Part shown: positions 33,902-43,591 of the stretch, piece by piece
Numbering within the stretch: the first letter of the stretch is position 1
Layout of the letters: the number at the start of each line of letters is the position of its first letter
From: Bacteroidota bacterium
GTDB lineage: Bacteria; Bacteroidota; Bacteroidia; Flavobacteriales; Flavobacteriaceae
Assembly (NCBI GenBank): GCA_023434025.1
Contig: JAEYTL010000043.1
Span: forward strand, 1-64,000
Reading direction: 5' to 3'
DNA length: 64,000 bases
Position numbers and translations under genes: made by a program
The notes under the pieces: model-generated
What the model saw: the letters and a program-made list of their open reading frames with translations, nothing else
Databases searched by the model: none
What the model was told of the DNA's origin: nothing

Positions 33902-35014
33902 TTGAAAATAATTATTGTCATGAATTCATTTGGTCGTGGTGGTGCCGAGAAATCTACAACAGCATTTATGCTCCATTTGGCCAGCACTTTTAAGAACTAT
34001 GAAATTATTGGGATTTATTTCTATAATAGAAATTTTGGAGCTCATGAAATTTTAGAGAGTAACGGAGTTAAACTTTACCATTTTGGTCAGAAAGGATACA
34101 TCGGAAAAATCAAAGCATTAGTAAAACTTATTAAGGAGGAAAAACCGGATATTGTTCATTCAGTGTTGTTCGAAGCCAATATTGTAGCCAGATTTTCAAA
34201 ACTTTTCAGTAGATTTATATTAGTGGAAAGTTTGGTGAACAGGAGTTATGCTTCCAATAGAGAATTCAGGAATAAAACATTGCGGTTAAAAAATAATATT
34301 ATAAAAAGTATAGATAAATGTACAGCTTTTTTAGTAAATCATTTTCACTGTGTATCTAATTCTGTTCAAGATCACTACGAAGAAGTTTATAATAAAAAAA
34401 TCAGCTGTACAATATTAAGGAGAGGACGAAAACCTGCTCCTGCCCAAAAAACTGATTACGCTATCGGTACCCAATTAAATTTTTTCACTATTGCCAGACA
34501 GGAATATCAAAAAGGTTTAATCTATATTTTTGAAGCTATTCATAAAAGTAATTTGAATATTGTACTCAAAATTGCCGGACGGGGCGGCGATGCTTCAGAA
34601 GAGTTACTTAATTATGTTAAAGAAAACAAATTAGAGAATAAGATACAATTTATTGGATTCAGAGATGATTTGAAAGATTTTTTCCTTGAAGCTGATGCCT
34701 ATATTTCAGGTTCCTTCTTTGAAGGTTCACCGGGTAGTGTAATAGAAGCAATGTCTTATGGTCTTCCTTTGATATTAAGTGATATTCCCGAACATCGCGA
34801 AATAGGTGTGGAGGGAGCAAATACAATATATTTTGAATTGAAAAATATTGAAGAAATGATTAGAATTTTTAAAAATATTTTTAATGAAATGTATGATATG
34901 CAAAAGCTTGGTATTGATTCAATAGAAATTTTCTCTAATGATTATACAGAAGATAAAATTTATTCAGGATTTGATACCATGTATAAAAAATTAATTTCAG
35001 ATACTACTAATTAA
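33902..35014 (+). CDS. GT4 glycosyltransferase 1
   Basis: 370 residues if the TTG at 33902 is the start: it gives MKIIIVMNSFGRGGAEKS, the proper first strand and glycine loop of GT4. The ATG at 33920 would cut off that strand. The C-terminal domain has FFTIARQEYQKGL (donor side), then SFFEGSPGSVIEAMSYGLP, the E-x7-E motif. It would add one sugar to the lipid-linked repeat unit on the cytosolic face. Donor and linkage cannot be read from the sequence. Confidence 0.85.
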   Translation: MKIIIVMNSFGRGGAEKSTTAFMLHLASTFKNYEIIGIYFYNRNFGAHEILESNGVKLYHFGQKGYIGKIKALVKLIKEEKPDIVHSVLFEANIVARFSKLFSRFILVESLVNRSYASNREFRNKTLRLKNNIIKSIDKCTAFLVNHFHCVSNSVQDHYEEVYNKKISCTILRRGRKPAPAQKTDYAIGTQLNFFTIARQEYQKGLIYIFEAIHKSNLNIVLKIAGRGGDASEELLNYVKENKLENKIQFIGFRDDLKDFFLEADAYISGSFFEGSPGSVIEAMSYGLPLILSDIPEHREIGVEGANTIYFELKNIEEMIRIFKNIFNEMYDMQKLGIDSIEIFSNDYTEDKIYSGFDTMYKKLISDTTN

Positions 35015-35042
35015 GTCTTATCAAATAAATACGATTTTTATA

Positions 35043-35912
35043 ATGATAACTGCCAAGCCAATTAATTTTGATAAAGACATGAATCAAATCCTATCTTTGA
35101 TTAAGAACGATTTGGATAGTACCTTCAATGAAGAATTTTTCATATGGAAACATCTTGAAAACCCTTTTGGAAAATCCTTTGCAATGGGAGCATGGGATAC
35201 AGATAAGCTGGTTGGTTTAAGAATGTTTATGCGTTGGGAATTTATGGGTTCGAATAACGAATTAGTTAAAGCCATCAGACCTGTAGACACAGTAACACAT
35301 AGTGAATATAGAGGGAAAGGAATATTCAAAAGCCTAACGTTAAAAGGTCTTGAATTAACTAAAAGTGAATATGATATTGTTTTTAACACACCTAACCAAA
35401 ATAGTCTGCCCGGTTATTTAAAGATGGGATGGGATAAAATAAAGTTTAATCAAAGCTTTATTTATGCTATTGTTAATCCTTTTTCTACGAAGTCTAATGA
35501 TATTTTTTTTACAGGTTATTTCAACGATTTAGAGATTGATAAACATAATGTTGGAGAGACTTACCTTAGCAAAGACTATTTAAGATGGCGATATAAGGAA
35601 AAAAGCTTTTGCTTTGCTCACGATTCAAATCAAACTTTAGTTGTTTATAAAGCAGGTAAATTCAGAGGATTGAAAACAATAATGGTTTACGAAACTTGTG
35701 GAGAAAACAAAAAAATCTCCAATATAATTTCTGCGATTGCTTCAAAAGAAAAGACAATAATTTTCTATGGTTTTTTTGGAAATAGGACAAAGTATTTAAA
35801 TTTTAAATTTGTTTTTAAAAGGAATATGCCGGTCGTAGTGTGGCGGGATGACTCTAAATCAATTCATCAGAAATTAAGTTTTTCTCTGGGTGATTTAGAG
35901 GGGAAGCTGTAA
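35043..35912 (+). CDS. GNAT-family acetyltransferase 1
   Basis: 289 residues. The first half is a GNAT fold: MGAWDTDKLVGLRMFM, then AIRPVDTVTHSEYRGKGIFK (acetyl-CoA loop R-G-K-G, about residues 95-99) and TPNQNSLPGYLKMGW. The second half is a less clear domain containing YLSKDYLRWRYKEK. A paralogue at 38124 shares FKH.(E/Q)NPFG, RPVDT.TH, GKGIFK.LTL, FNTPN and PGYLKMGW. Two such genes in one locus may acetylate two different amino sugars or act in tandem. The substrate is unknown. Confidence 0.78.
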   Translation: MITAKPINFDKDMNQILSLIKNDLDSTFNEEFFIWKHLENPFGKSFAMGAWDTDKLVGLRMFMRWEFMGSNNELVKAIRPVDTVTHSEYRGKGIFKSLTLKGLELTKSEYDIVFNTPNQNSLPGYLKMGWDKIKFNQSFIYAIVNPFSTKSNDIFFTGYFNDLEIDKHNVGETYLSKDYLRWRYKEKSFCFAHDSNQTLVVYKAGKFRGLKTIMVYETCGENKKISNIISAIASKEKTIIFYGFFGNRTKYLNFKFVFKRNMPVVVWRDDSKSIHQKLSFSLGDLEGKL

Positions 35913-35930
35913 ATTTTAAATATATCTCAT

Positions 35931-37022
35931 ATGACCATTCTCCAACTCATCCAAAAGCCTCAGTTAAGAGGAGCAGAAATGTTCGCCAGCCAGCTGTCTA
36001 ATGAACTGGTTGTATTGGGGCATACTGTTTTGGTGGTGGCTTTGTTTCCGGGCGAATCTACATTGCCGGTAAAGGGAACTTTTATTGCTTTAAACAGACC
36101 GCAACACAAACGTTGGAATGATTTTGAAGGTTGGAAAGCTTTGGCAAAACTAATAAAAGAAAACAACGTTGATATAGTGCAATGCAATGCTGGCGACACC
36201 TTAAAATTTGCTGTTTTTTCGCAACTTTTTACGGGGTGGAAAGCACCTATTATTGCCCGAAATGCCAGTATGGTGAGTGCTTATATTAAAAACCCAATCA
36301 TAAAGTTACTCAATCGCTGGATGTATAGCAGAACCCAGGCAGTCGTCTCGGTTTCGCACATGGCTGCGAAAGATTTGAATAAGTTGTTTCCCGAAACAGC
36401 ATCAAAAACAACGGTAATTCCGATTGGAATTAATCAGCAATCATTTTCACCTGTAGCATGGAAAAATGCTTCGCCAACTGCGTTTCAAATTGTGCATGTG
36501 GGTGGATTTTCGTTTGAAAAAAACCATAAAGGATTATTATCCATTTTTGAACAATGGATAGGCCGCTATCCGGATTCTCATTTACATCTTGTCGGAGACG
36601 GTCCGCTTCGGGCAGAGATTGAACAAATAGTTTTCCATAAAAAACTGTCCGATAAGATTACGTTTTACGGATTCAGTAAAAATGCACTGAGCTATATGCA
36701 TCAGGCCGATGTATTGGTATTGCCCAGCATTATTGAAGGATTGCCTGGTGTTATTCTGGAAGGCATGTATGTTCAAACCCCTGTGATCGCTTATAACGTA
36801 GGAGGTGTTTCTGAGGTCGTGCAAAATAACCAGACAGGTTTTTTAATTGAAAAAGGAGACGAGAAAGGTTTTGTAGATGCACTGGAAGTGGTTAAGAAGA
36901 CCGGAAAAGTAACACAAAATGTTAAAAATGCTTACGAACTCGTTGTGCAAAAATTTAATAATACTTACCTTGCCCAACAGTTTGAATCCATTTATAAGCA
37001 ATTAATTCATGACAAAAATTAA
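35931..37022 (+). CDS. GT4 glycosyltransferase 2
   Basis: 363 residues. It starts TILQLIQKPQLRGAEMFASQ, the GT4 acceptor loop. Donor-site blocks are HVGGFSFEKNHKGLLSIFE, LVGDGPLRAEIE, FYGFSKNALSYMHQADVLVL, and the E-x7-E motif in IIEGLPGVILEGMY. It is cytosolic and membrane-associated. Its end overlaps the next GT4 gene by 14 bp, so the two are made together and probably add successive sugars. Confidence 0.87.
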   Translation: MTILQLIQKPQLRGAEMFASQLSNELVVLGHTVLVVALFPGESTLPVKGTFIALNRPQHKRWNDFEGWKALAKLIKENNVDIVQCNAGDTLKFAVFSQLFTGWKAPIIARNASMVSAYIKNPIIKLLNRWMYSRTQAVVSVSHMAAKDLNKLFPETASKTTVIPIGINQQSFSPVAWKNASPTAFQIVHVGGFSFEKNHKGLLSIFEQWIGRYPDSHLHLVGDGPLRAEIEQIVFHKKLSDKITFYGFSKNALSYMHQADVLVLPSIIEGLPGVILEGMYVQTPVIAYNVGGVSEVVQNNQTGFLIEKGDEKGFVDALEVVKKTGKVTQNVKNAYELVVQKFNNTYLAQQFESIYKQLIHDKN

Positions 37023-38127
37023 AGTTCTTCATATCATTAAATCCTTAGGTCGTGGCGGAGCGGAGATGCTTTTGCCGGAAACGTTAAAAAAACACAACCG
37101 GGATGAATTTGAATTTCATTACATTTATTTTTTGCCATGGAAGAATCAAATGGTACAAGCGATTGAAGAGGCTGGTGGAAAAGTAACATGCTTTTCAGCT
37201 AAAAACAACCTGGTTTTGCTGTTACAATACAAAAAAATAATTCAGTATTGCAAAGCACATCAGATTCAGATCATACACGCACATTTACCCTGGGCCGGTT
37301 TTGTGAGCCGTCTCGTGCATAAACTCACTCGGATTCCGGTTTTATATACCGAACACAATATGCAGGAACGCTATCATTTTTTGACTAAAACCATCAATAG
37401 GCTTACTTTTAACAGCCAAACGTTAGGAATAGGAGTATCTGATGATGTGTCCGGTTCCATCAAAAAAAATATACATCCTTCTATTCCGGTTCAAACGGTT
37501 TTAAATGGGGTAAATACAGACAGTTTTCAACGTTTGGCTAGCTTTGAAGAGTCTGTAATCAGAGCTCAGTTTGCGATACCGGCTAATGCTTTTGTGGTAG
37601 GAACAGTGGCGGTTTTTCGCTTTCAAAAACGACTTGATTTATGGTTGGAAATCATGAAAAAAGCCATTGAAAAAGATAATGCCGTCTATGGCATTATTGT
37701 GGGGGCCGGACCTTTACAGGCAGAGATTGAACAAAAATACAACGATTTGGGTTTAGACGGCAAAGTGTTTTTTGCCGGATTACAAACCGAAGTAAAACCC
37801 TATTATGAAGCGATGAACAGCTTCATGATGTGTTCTTCTTTCGAAGGCTTGCCGATAGCTCTGTTAGAAGCCATGAGCATGCAATGTGCTGTTTTGACCA
37901 CTGATGCCGGAGGAATAAAAGAAGTAATCCGGAATGAAAAGGACGGATTGGTTGTTGGTGTTGACCAATGGAAACAGTTGGCAGAATTGATTGTTGAGCT
38001 TAAAAATGACCCGGTTCGGTTAGCTGATTTTCAACACGCTGCCAGAGCCAGAGCTATCGAAGGTTTTAGCATGGATGCTATGATTGCAACGTTAGAAAAT
38101 TTATACCGCAAAAACCATTCAGCATGA
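37009..38127 (+). CDS. GT4 glycosyltransferase 3
   Basis: 372 residues. HIIKSLGRGGAEMLLPETL at the start, TEHNMQERYHF, VLNGVNTDSF, FRFQKRLDLWLEIM, IVGAGPLQAEIE, and FEGLPIALLEAMSM (E-x7-E). This resembles the large GT4 group of capsule loci. It overlaps the gene before it by 14 bp and the GNAT gene after it by 4 bp, so these three genes are tightly coupled. Sugar specificity is unknown. Confidence 0.87.
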   Translation: MTKIKVLHIIKSLGRGGAEMLLPETLKKHNRDEFEFHYIYFLPWKNQMVQAIEEAGGKVTCFSAKNNLVLLLQYKKIIQYCKAHQIQIIHAHLPWAGFVSRLVHKLTRIPVLYTEHNMQERYHFLTKTINRLTFNSQTLGIGVSDDVSGSIKKNIHPSIPVQTVLNGVNTDSFQRLASFEESVIRAQFAIPANAFVVGTVAVFRFQKRLDLWLEIMKKAIEKDNAVYGIIVGAGPLQAEIEQKYNDLGLDGKVFFAGLQTEVKPYYEAMNSFMMCSSFEGLPIALLEAMSMQCAVLTTDAGGIKEVIRNEKDGLVVGVDQWKQLAELIVELKNDPVRLADFQHAARARAIEGFSMDAMIATLENLYRKNHSA

Positions 38128-39065
38128 TAATCAGAGTTGCCCAAACGGAGGATATACCAGCCATTGTTGAATTATTGAAAGATAGTTTGGGAGAATCATT
38201 ATTAAAAAAAACAACCTCTATTTGGGATTTTAAGCATGTGCAAAATCCATTTGGTTCATCGTATGTTTTGGTTGCCGAAGAAAATAATCAATTGATTGGC
38301 GTAAGAGCCTTTATGTCGTGGAAATGGCAATTGGGCGATACGGTTTGGCAAGCCTATCGGGCCGTAGACACTGCCACTCATCCCGAACATCAGGGCAAGG
38401 GGATATTTAAGAAATTAACGTTGCAGGCTTTAGAAGATGTGGGAAAAAATCATGATTGTTTTATTTTTAATACCCCCAACGAAAAAAGCCGTCCCGGTTA
38501 TCTCAAAATGGGATGGGAGGCCTTGGGTAAAATTAAAATAGCTTTAGTACCTGTGTTTTTATACCGTTTTTTCTATTGTTTTAGCCAACCCAAAAAGTAT
38601 GTTGTTTCATTACAGGAAGAACAGATTGAAGCGATTTGTTTTAAACATAATCAGGAACTTAACAATACAAAAGAATTGTTTACGCCTAAATCGGCGGCTT
38701 ATCTGAACTGGCGTTATACCATTAACCCCATGCAACCTTATGTTGTTTTTACGGGAAATGATTGGTATGTGGCCTTATATGTAAAAAAGCATAGCCGTTT
38801 TAAAGAATTACGGATAGCCGAGGTAATAGGGGCAAGCACTTCAAAGAATAAAAAAGAAATTCGGCAAGTAGTTACAGATTACGCTGCCAAACAAGGTTGT
38901 TTATTGCTTTCTACCACGGAAAAATCATTATTTCCGTTTGCTTTTTATGGAGCGTTCGGACCTATTTTAACTTGCAAAGACTTAACATTAAATAGTGTAA
39001 TTTTGCAGCAATCAAAACAAAATACCGGTTGGCGTTATGCAATGGGTGATTTGGAATTATTTTAA
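38124..39065 (+). CDS. GNAT-family acetyltransferase 2
   Basis: 313 residues, a paralogue of the gene at 35043. It has YVLVAEENNQLIGVRAFM, YRAVDTATHPEHQGKGIFKK (acetyl-CoA loop Q-G-K-G) and FNTPNEKSRPGYLKMGWEAL. A stretch after it (LVPVFLYRFFYCF) is hydrophobic. The C-terminal part includes YLNWRYTINP, equivalent to YLRWRYKEK of the other copy. The end reads WRYAMGDLELF, close to LSFSLGDLEGKL of the first. Likely donor is acetyl-CoA or another acyl-CoA; acceptor unknown. Confidence 0.78.
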   Translation: MIIRVAQTEDIPAIVELLKDSLGESLLKKTTSIWDFKHVQNPFGSSYVLVAEENNQLIGVRAFMSWKWQLGDTVWQAYRAVDTATHPEHQGKGIFKKLTLQALEDVGKNHDCFIFNTPNEKSRPGYLKMGWEALGKIKIALVPVFLYRFFYCFSQPKKYVVSLQEEQIEAICFKHNQELNNTKELFTPKSAAYLNWRYTINPMQPYVVFTGNDWYVALYVKKHSRFKELRIAEVIGASTSKNKKEIRQVVTDYAAKQGCLLLSTTEKSLFPFAFYGAFGPILTCKDLTLNSVILQQSKQNTGWRYAMGDLELF

Positions 39066-39068
39066 CAG

Positions 39069-40247
39069 ATGGACAGTATCATTATTTTTTTGGTCATTAT
39101 TATAGCGACACAGGTGTTGCTGAATAGTCTTGCCCAAAAACATGCTTTTTTTGATAAAAAGCTGATGAATTACCTGTTCTTTTATCATTTGCTGTTTTTT
39201 CTGGTTTATTATACCTATACCCTCTTTAACCCGTCCGATTCCAGACATTATTATTTTGTAGCCAGTCAGATCGGGAACGATTGGCCGGAGTTATTTGAAT
39301 CCGGAACCAATTTTATTAATTTTTTAGCCTCTCCGTTTGTTCAGGTCGGTTTGTCTTATGAATCATTGATGCTTATTTTTTCATGGTTTGGTTATGTCGG
39401 ATTTGTATATGCCTATTTGTTTATGCGGGAAAATATTCCCATGAATATAAAAGTATTCGGCCGATTTGATTTGTTGACCCTTATTTTATTTTTCCCCAAT
39501 ATGCATTTTTGGACTGTTTCGCTCGGAAAAGGTTCTGTGATATTTATGGGATTGATGATTTTTACCTATGCGGTTAAAAAACCCGCCGGAAGATGGTTCT
39601 TACTGCTGTTAGGTGGTTTTTTTGTTTATATGGTTCGTCCGCACGTTATGCTGTTTATGTTAGTATCAGTGATGGTTGGCCTTTGGTTTGGCAGAGACCG
39701 GATCAGTACTGCTTTAAAAGTAGTAATTGCTATTGCCTCCATTGGGTTTTTGGTAGCTGCCAGTAATTCAATTTTAGCCGTAGCAAAACTGGAGAATTCC
39801 GAAAATGTGATTACTGATTTTGAAGCTTTTGCCGATGCCCGCTCACAAGGATTATCCGAAAGTGCCGGTTCCGGGGTAGCCATGAGTAACTATCCGTTGC
39901 CTTTTAAATTGTTTACGTTTTGGTTCAGACCGCTTTTTGTAGATTCCCCGGGTTTTTTAGGTATTTTTAGTTCAGCTGAAAATTTTATTTATTTATTATT
40001 GTTTTTTAAAATTTTGAATAAGCGGTTCCTTCGTTTCTTTAAAGAATCCGTCTATATGGTAAAAATGTCAGCTATTGCTTTTTTGCTTACTTCTTTTGCT
40101 ATGACCTTTGTGATGTCTAATTTAGGGATCATTATGCGGCAAAAATCAATGGTGATGTATTTTGCCTTTTTTGTCATTTATTATTTTCTGGCTCAGGAAG
40201 AATATGACAAGCAGCAATCAGTAATTACAACACCTCAACAAGTATAG
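39069..40247 (+). CDS. Wzy-like polymerase candidate 1
   Basis: 392 residues with about 9-11 transmembrane segments. It lacks a named motif but has the character of Wzy/EpsG polymerases: a periplasmic loop with FNPSDSRHYYFVASQIG, then FPNMHFWTVSLGKGSVIF, YMVRPHVMLFML, and the end block NLGIIMRQKSMVMYFAFF. The gene at 41205 shares (L/F)P..H(F/Y)WT..LGK, RPH(V)(M/A)LF.L and (N/A).GI.MR.K, so the two are paralogues. A Wzy joins repeat units on the periplasmic side. Which of the two does so, or whether one has another role, is open. Confidence 0.65.
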   Translation: MDSIIIFLVIIIATQVLLNSLAQKHAFFDKKLMNYLFFYHLLFFLVYYTYTLFNPSDSRHYYFVASQIGNDWPELFESGTNFINFLASPFVQVGLSYESLMLIFSWFGYVGFVYAYLFMRENIPMNIKVFGRFDLLTLILFFPNMHFWTVSLGKGSVIFMGLMIFTYAVKKPAGRWFLLLLGGFFVYMVRPHVMLFMLVSVMVGLWFGRDRISTALKVVIAIASIGFLVAASNSILAVAKLENSENVITDFEAFADARSQGLSESAGSGVAMSNYPLPFKLFTFWFRPLFVDSPGFLGIFSSAENFIYLLLFFKILNKRFLRFFKESVYMVKMSAIAFLLTSFAMTFVMSNLGIIMRQKSMVMYFAFFVIYYFLAQEEYDKQQSVITTPQQV

Positions 40248-40249
40248 TT

Positions 40250-41203
40250 ATGAAAGGGAAGTTTGTTATATCATTAGACTTTGAATTGGTATGGGGTATT
40301 TTTGACCACATTCAATTAGAGCAGAAAAAAACCTATTTTGAAAATACGTTAACGGTTATTCCACAATTACTGCAATGTTTTGAAAAACATAATTTAGCAG
40401 TTACATGGGCTACAGTGGGGATGCTTTTTAACAGGAACTGGGAAGAATGGAATACAAATATGCCTGATGAAAGACCAAGCTATACAAATATTGCTTTAGA
40501 TGCCTATGCCTACGGTTTAGCTCACCGGCAAAAAGGTTTGGATCGTTATTTTTTTGCTCCGGATTTAATTCAGCGTATTATTCAAACGCCCAATCAGGAG
40601 TTAGCTACCCATACTTATTCGCACTATTATTGTTTGGAGGAGGGACAGACCTTGCGTCAGTTTGAATGCGATCTGGACTTAGCGGTCAAAATGGCCAATC
40701 AGTTTGGGGTACATTTGCATTCGTTGGTTTTTCCACGGAATCAGTGGAATGAAAATTATATTGAAAGCTGTGCTTCAAGAAAGATTACCCAACTCCGGTC
40801 TAATCCGGACGATTGGTATTGGCAGGATACAGCAGGAGCATCGTTAATGGCCAGGTTATTCAGAACCGGTGATGCCTATTTGCCTTTCGGCTCAAAATCT
40901 TATGGTATTCAAAAGGTAAAAGAAGGTATCGTAACCGCACAACCGGCCAGTCGCTTTTTACGGCCGCATCATCGTGTAGAATTACTTAATTCACTGCGAT
41001 TGAACAGAATTAAGAACGAAATGTTAACAGCAGCCAAGCGGGGTGAGGTTTACCATCTATGGTGGCATCCTCATAATTTTGGCAATCATCCTGTGGCTTC
41101 TATGGAAGCACTGAATGAGATTGCAAAATGGTATGTTCACTTAAATGCAGTATATGGATTTGAATCGGTTACCATGGCCGATTTACCCGCAAAACTTAAT
41201 TAG
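40250..41203 (+). CDS. Divergent polysaccharide deacetylase-fold protein
   Basis: 317 residues. It starts GKFVISLDFELVWGIFDHI, the NodB-like first strand with D-F-E, and has ATHTYSHYYCLEEGQT (metal histidines) and FPRNQWNENYIESC. The late block HLWWHPHNFGNHP adds another histidine. These features fit a distant CE4-type group found in polysaccharide loci rather than the classic NodB motif TFDDG. It lies between the two Wzy-like genes and has no signal peptide. It may act on a lipid-linked intermediate in the cytosol. Confidence 0.72.
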   Translation: MKGKFVISLDFELVWGIFDHIQLEQKKTYFENTLTVIPQLLQCFEKHNLAVTWATVGMLFNRNWEEWNTNMPDERPSYTNIALDAYAYGLAHRQKGLDRYFFAPDLIQRIIQTPNQELATHTYSHYYCLEEGQTLRQFECDLDLAVKMANQFGVHLHSLVFPRNQWNENYIESCASRKITQLRSNPDDWYWQDTAGASLMARLFRTGDAYLPFGSKSYGIQKVKEGIVTAQPASRFLRPHHRVELLNSLRLNRIKNEMLTAAKRGEVYHLWWHPHNFGNHPVASMEALNEIAKWYVHLNAVYGFESVTMADLPAKLN

Positions 41204-41204
41204 T

Positions 41205-42350
41205 TTGAATGGTAGACATTTTTTTTTAAACAAAAAACGGTTTGATTTTTTTAGTCAACCGGATTCAACTGCTTTCAAAATATTTCTTTTTGGCTGGCAT
41301 TTTATATTTGTTTATTTCGCCTGGCAGGAAAGAGTTGAAAGAGGTCATTCTGATGCTCATTTTTATTGGGCTCAAAATTTTGATATAACACCTTACAGTT
41401 GGTTTGATTTTTTTTCCTATGGCACCGATTTTATGCTTTGGCTTAATTACCCGTTCATCAAAGTTGGAATTCCGTTTTGGGGAGGATTTATACTTTATGG
41501 ATGTATTGGTTACGTGGCTGTTGTACAGTATGCAAAATGGTTATATACGTTAGTGGGATCAGAAATCAGGATTGGCAAGGTCAATATTTTACCCGTATTT
41601 TATTTTTTGCCCGGATTACATTACTGGACTGCCGTTTTGGGAAAGGAACCTTTACTTTTTTTATGCCTGGTTCAGGTCTTTATGACCATTTCAAACTATA
41701 AACCAGTTTCTGTATCTTTTGTTTTAGGTTCTGCTTTGTTGCTGATTATAAGACCTCATGTTGCCTTATTCCTTTTGCTGGCTTTTGGGTGCAGCTATTT
41801 AATTTTTAGCAGGGATAAAGTTCAGCAAAAAATAAAATGGGCATTTTTAGGGATTTCTGCCAGCAGTATTTTAATGTATATGGTCTTGCAGCTTTCCCGT
41901 ATTCGTTATTTGGATTGGGACAGAATTGTCCGTTTTAACAAAGGATCGGTTTTATCATTTAAACGCTCGGCAACCTATGTGCCAATGGAAGACTACTCGC
42001 TGTTTTATCGCTTTGTATCCTTTTATTTCAGACCTTTTGCAGGAGAAATAAATAATTGGAAGGGATGGTTGGCCGGTTTAGAAAATATGGTTTATTTAAT
42101 TTTACACCTGTTGTTCATTTATTTACTGTTCCGGCACTGGAAAAAAATTAAAAATATACAATGGCCGTTATGGTGTTCTACAGCTGTTTTTTTAAGTTTG
42201 TACTGTGGAAGTATATATATTTTCCGATACGCCAATTTTGGTATTTTTATGAGAACAAAACTGATGTATGCTCCTTTTATGGTGGCGGCTATTTTGTGGT
42301 TAATGCATGCAGTTCAAAAAAATCAATCCATTGAAAACAACAAAACCTAA
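41205..42350 (+). CDS. Wzy-like polymerase candidate 2
   Basis: About 381 residues from a TTG at 41205, which starts 1 bp after the upstream stop. The ATG at 41145 would overlap that gene by 59 bp and is less likely, though possible. It has about 9-10 transmembrane segments. It shares blocks with the gene at 39069: FLPGLHYWTAVLGKEPLLFL, IIRPHVALFLLLAF and NFGIFMRTKLMYAPFM. DAHFYWAQNFD sits where the first copy has DSRHYYFVASQ. Probably a polymerase or a related membrane glycan enzyme. The end overlaps the next GT gene by 44 bp. Confidence 0.62.
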   Translation: MNGRHFFLNKKRFDFFSQPDSTAFKIFLFGWHFIFVYFAWQERVERGHSDAHFYWAQNFDITPYSWFDFFSYGTDFMLWLNYPFIKVGIPFWGGFILYGCIGYVAVVQYAKWLYTLVGSEIRIGKVNILPVFYFLPGLHYWTAVLGKEPLLFLCLVQVFMTISNYKPVSVSFVLGSALLLIIRPHVALFLLLAFGCSYLIFSRDKVQQKIKWAFLGISASSILMYMVLQLSRIRYLDWDRIVRFNKGSVLSFKRSATYVPMEDYSLFYRFVSFYFRPFAGEINNWKGWLAGLENMVYLILHLLFIYLLFRHWKKIKNIQWPLWCSTAVFLSLYCGSIYIFRYANFGIFMRTKLMYAPFMVAAILWLMHAVQKNQSIENNKT

Positions 42351-43491
42351 ATTAATCCGCATTACTACAGTTCCTTTATCATTAGATAAATTGCTTGAAG
42401 GTCAGCTGCAGTTTATGCAACAGCAGTATGATGTAATTGCCGTTTCTTCAGAAAAAAAATACCTGGAAAAGATTGGGGCAAGAGAAGGAGTAACTACTTT
42501 TCATCTGGAGATGACCCGTAAGATTACACCGGTCAAAGATTTTCTGGCTGTTTTAAAACTGACTTGGTTCTTGCTGAAAACAAGGCCTGAAATTGTTCAT
42601 TCGCACACACCAAAAGCGGGGATTGTAGGGATGATGGCTGCTTTTTTGGCCAGAGTGCCCAACCGTTTTCACACGGTGGCCGGTTTACCTTTGCTGGAAG
42701 AAACCGGAAAAAAGAGAAAAGTTTTGGATTTTGTGGAGAAGATAACCTATGCTTTCGCTACCAGAGTGTATCCTAATTCGGAGGGTCTACATGCCATTAT
42801 CTTACAAAATAAATTTTGTAATACCCATAAGGCAAAAGTTTTAGCCAACGGAAGTACAAATGGAATTAATACAACCTACTTTTCCAATACCCATTTTTCA
42901 TTTGCCCAAAAAGAGGACTTAAAAAATCAAATAGGAATCCGTGATGGGGATTTTGTTTTTGTTTTTGTTGGCCGTTTGGTTACAGACAAAGGGATAAATG
43001 AACTTGTTGCCGCTTTTAAGAAATTGAAAATAAACCATCCAACCGCTAAATTAATTTTAGTGGGACCGCTTGAATCTGAATTGGATCCACTGTTACCTGA
43101 AACACTTGAGGCGATTGAAAATGTAAAAGAGATTATTGCTGTAGGCTACCAGCAAGACGTTCGGCTCTATTTTTCAATTTCAAACTGTTTGGTGTTTCCG
43201 AGTTATCGTGAGGGGTTTCCGAATGTAGTAATGCAGGCCGGGGCTATGGAATTACCTTCCATTGTATCAGATATCAACGGATGTAATGAAATTATTATTT
43301 CAAAAGAAAATGGTTTGATCATTCCGGTCAAAGATGAAAAAAAATTACTGGAAGTTATGTCGCTTGTTATGGCAGATGATGAGTTGTATCAACACCTGAA
43401 GTCAAATGCCCGTTCGATGATAGTAAACCGCTATGAACAAACGGTTGTTTGGCAAGCATTGTTGGATGAGTATCAAAATTCAGGAGGATAA
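42307..43491 (+). CDS. GT4 glycosyltransferase 4
   Basis: 394 residues. It reads VHSHTPKAGIVGMMAAFLAR, TVAGLPLLEETGKKRKVLDF, FVFVGRLVTDKGINELVAAF, and PSYREGFPNVVMQAGAMELP. The second acidic residue of the E-x7-E motif is glutamine here; from memory this is usual for the subgroup. Such proteins often work next to PglC-type initiating transferases and add the second sugar. It precedes the PglC gene, in agreement. The start overlaps the membrane gene by 44 bp; a start about 20 residues later is possible. Confidence 0.85.
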   Translation: MQFKKINPLKTTKPKLIRITTVPLSLDKLLEGQLQFMQQQYDVIAVSSEKKYLEKIGAREGVTTFHLEMTRKITPVKDFLAVLKLTWFLLKTRPEIVHSHTPKAGIVGMMAAFLARVPNRFHTVAGLPLLEETGKKRKVLDFVEKITYAFATRVYPNSEGLHAIILQNKFCNTHKAKVLANGSTNGINTTYFSNTHFSFAQKEDLKNQIGIRDGDFVFVFVGRLVTDKGINELVAAFKKLKINHPTAKLILVGPLESELDPLLPETLEAIENVKEIIAVGYQQDVRLYFSISNCLVFPSYREGFPNVVMQAGAMELPSIVSDINGCNEIIISKENGLIIPVKDEKKLLEVMSLVMADDELYQHLKSNARSMIVNRYEQTVVWQALLDEYQNSGG

Positions 43492-43555
43492 ACTTTTCAA
43501 ACAAAAGAAAACAGTAAATGTTAAAGTTAAATACGGATATCACACCATATTTCAT

Positions 43556-43563
43556 TACTTTTG
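43556..43563 (+). promoter_or_regulatory. Possible internal promoter before pglC
   Basis: TACTTTTG matches TAnnTTTG and lies 28 bases before the PglC-type ATG at 43592, in the only gap of about 100 bp in this part of the locus. There is no clear -33 TTG. It would let the bacillosamine genes be expressed apart from the upstream cluster. Confidence 0.4.
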
Positions 43564-43591
43564 CAACCAAATTGATGCCTTACTAATTCAT

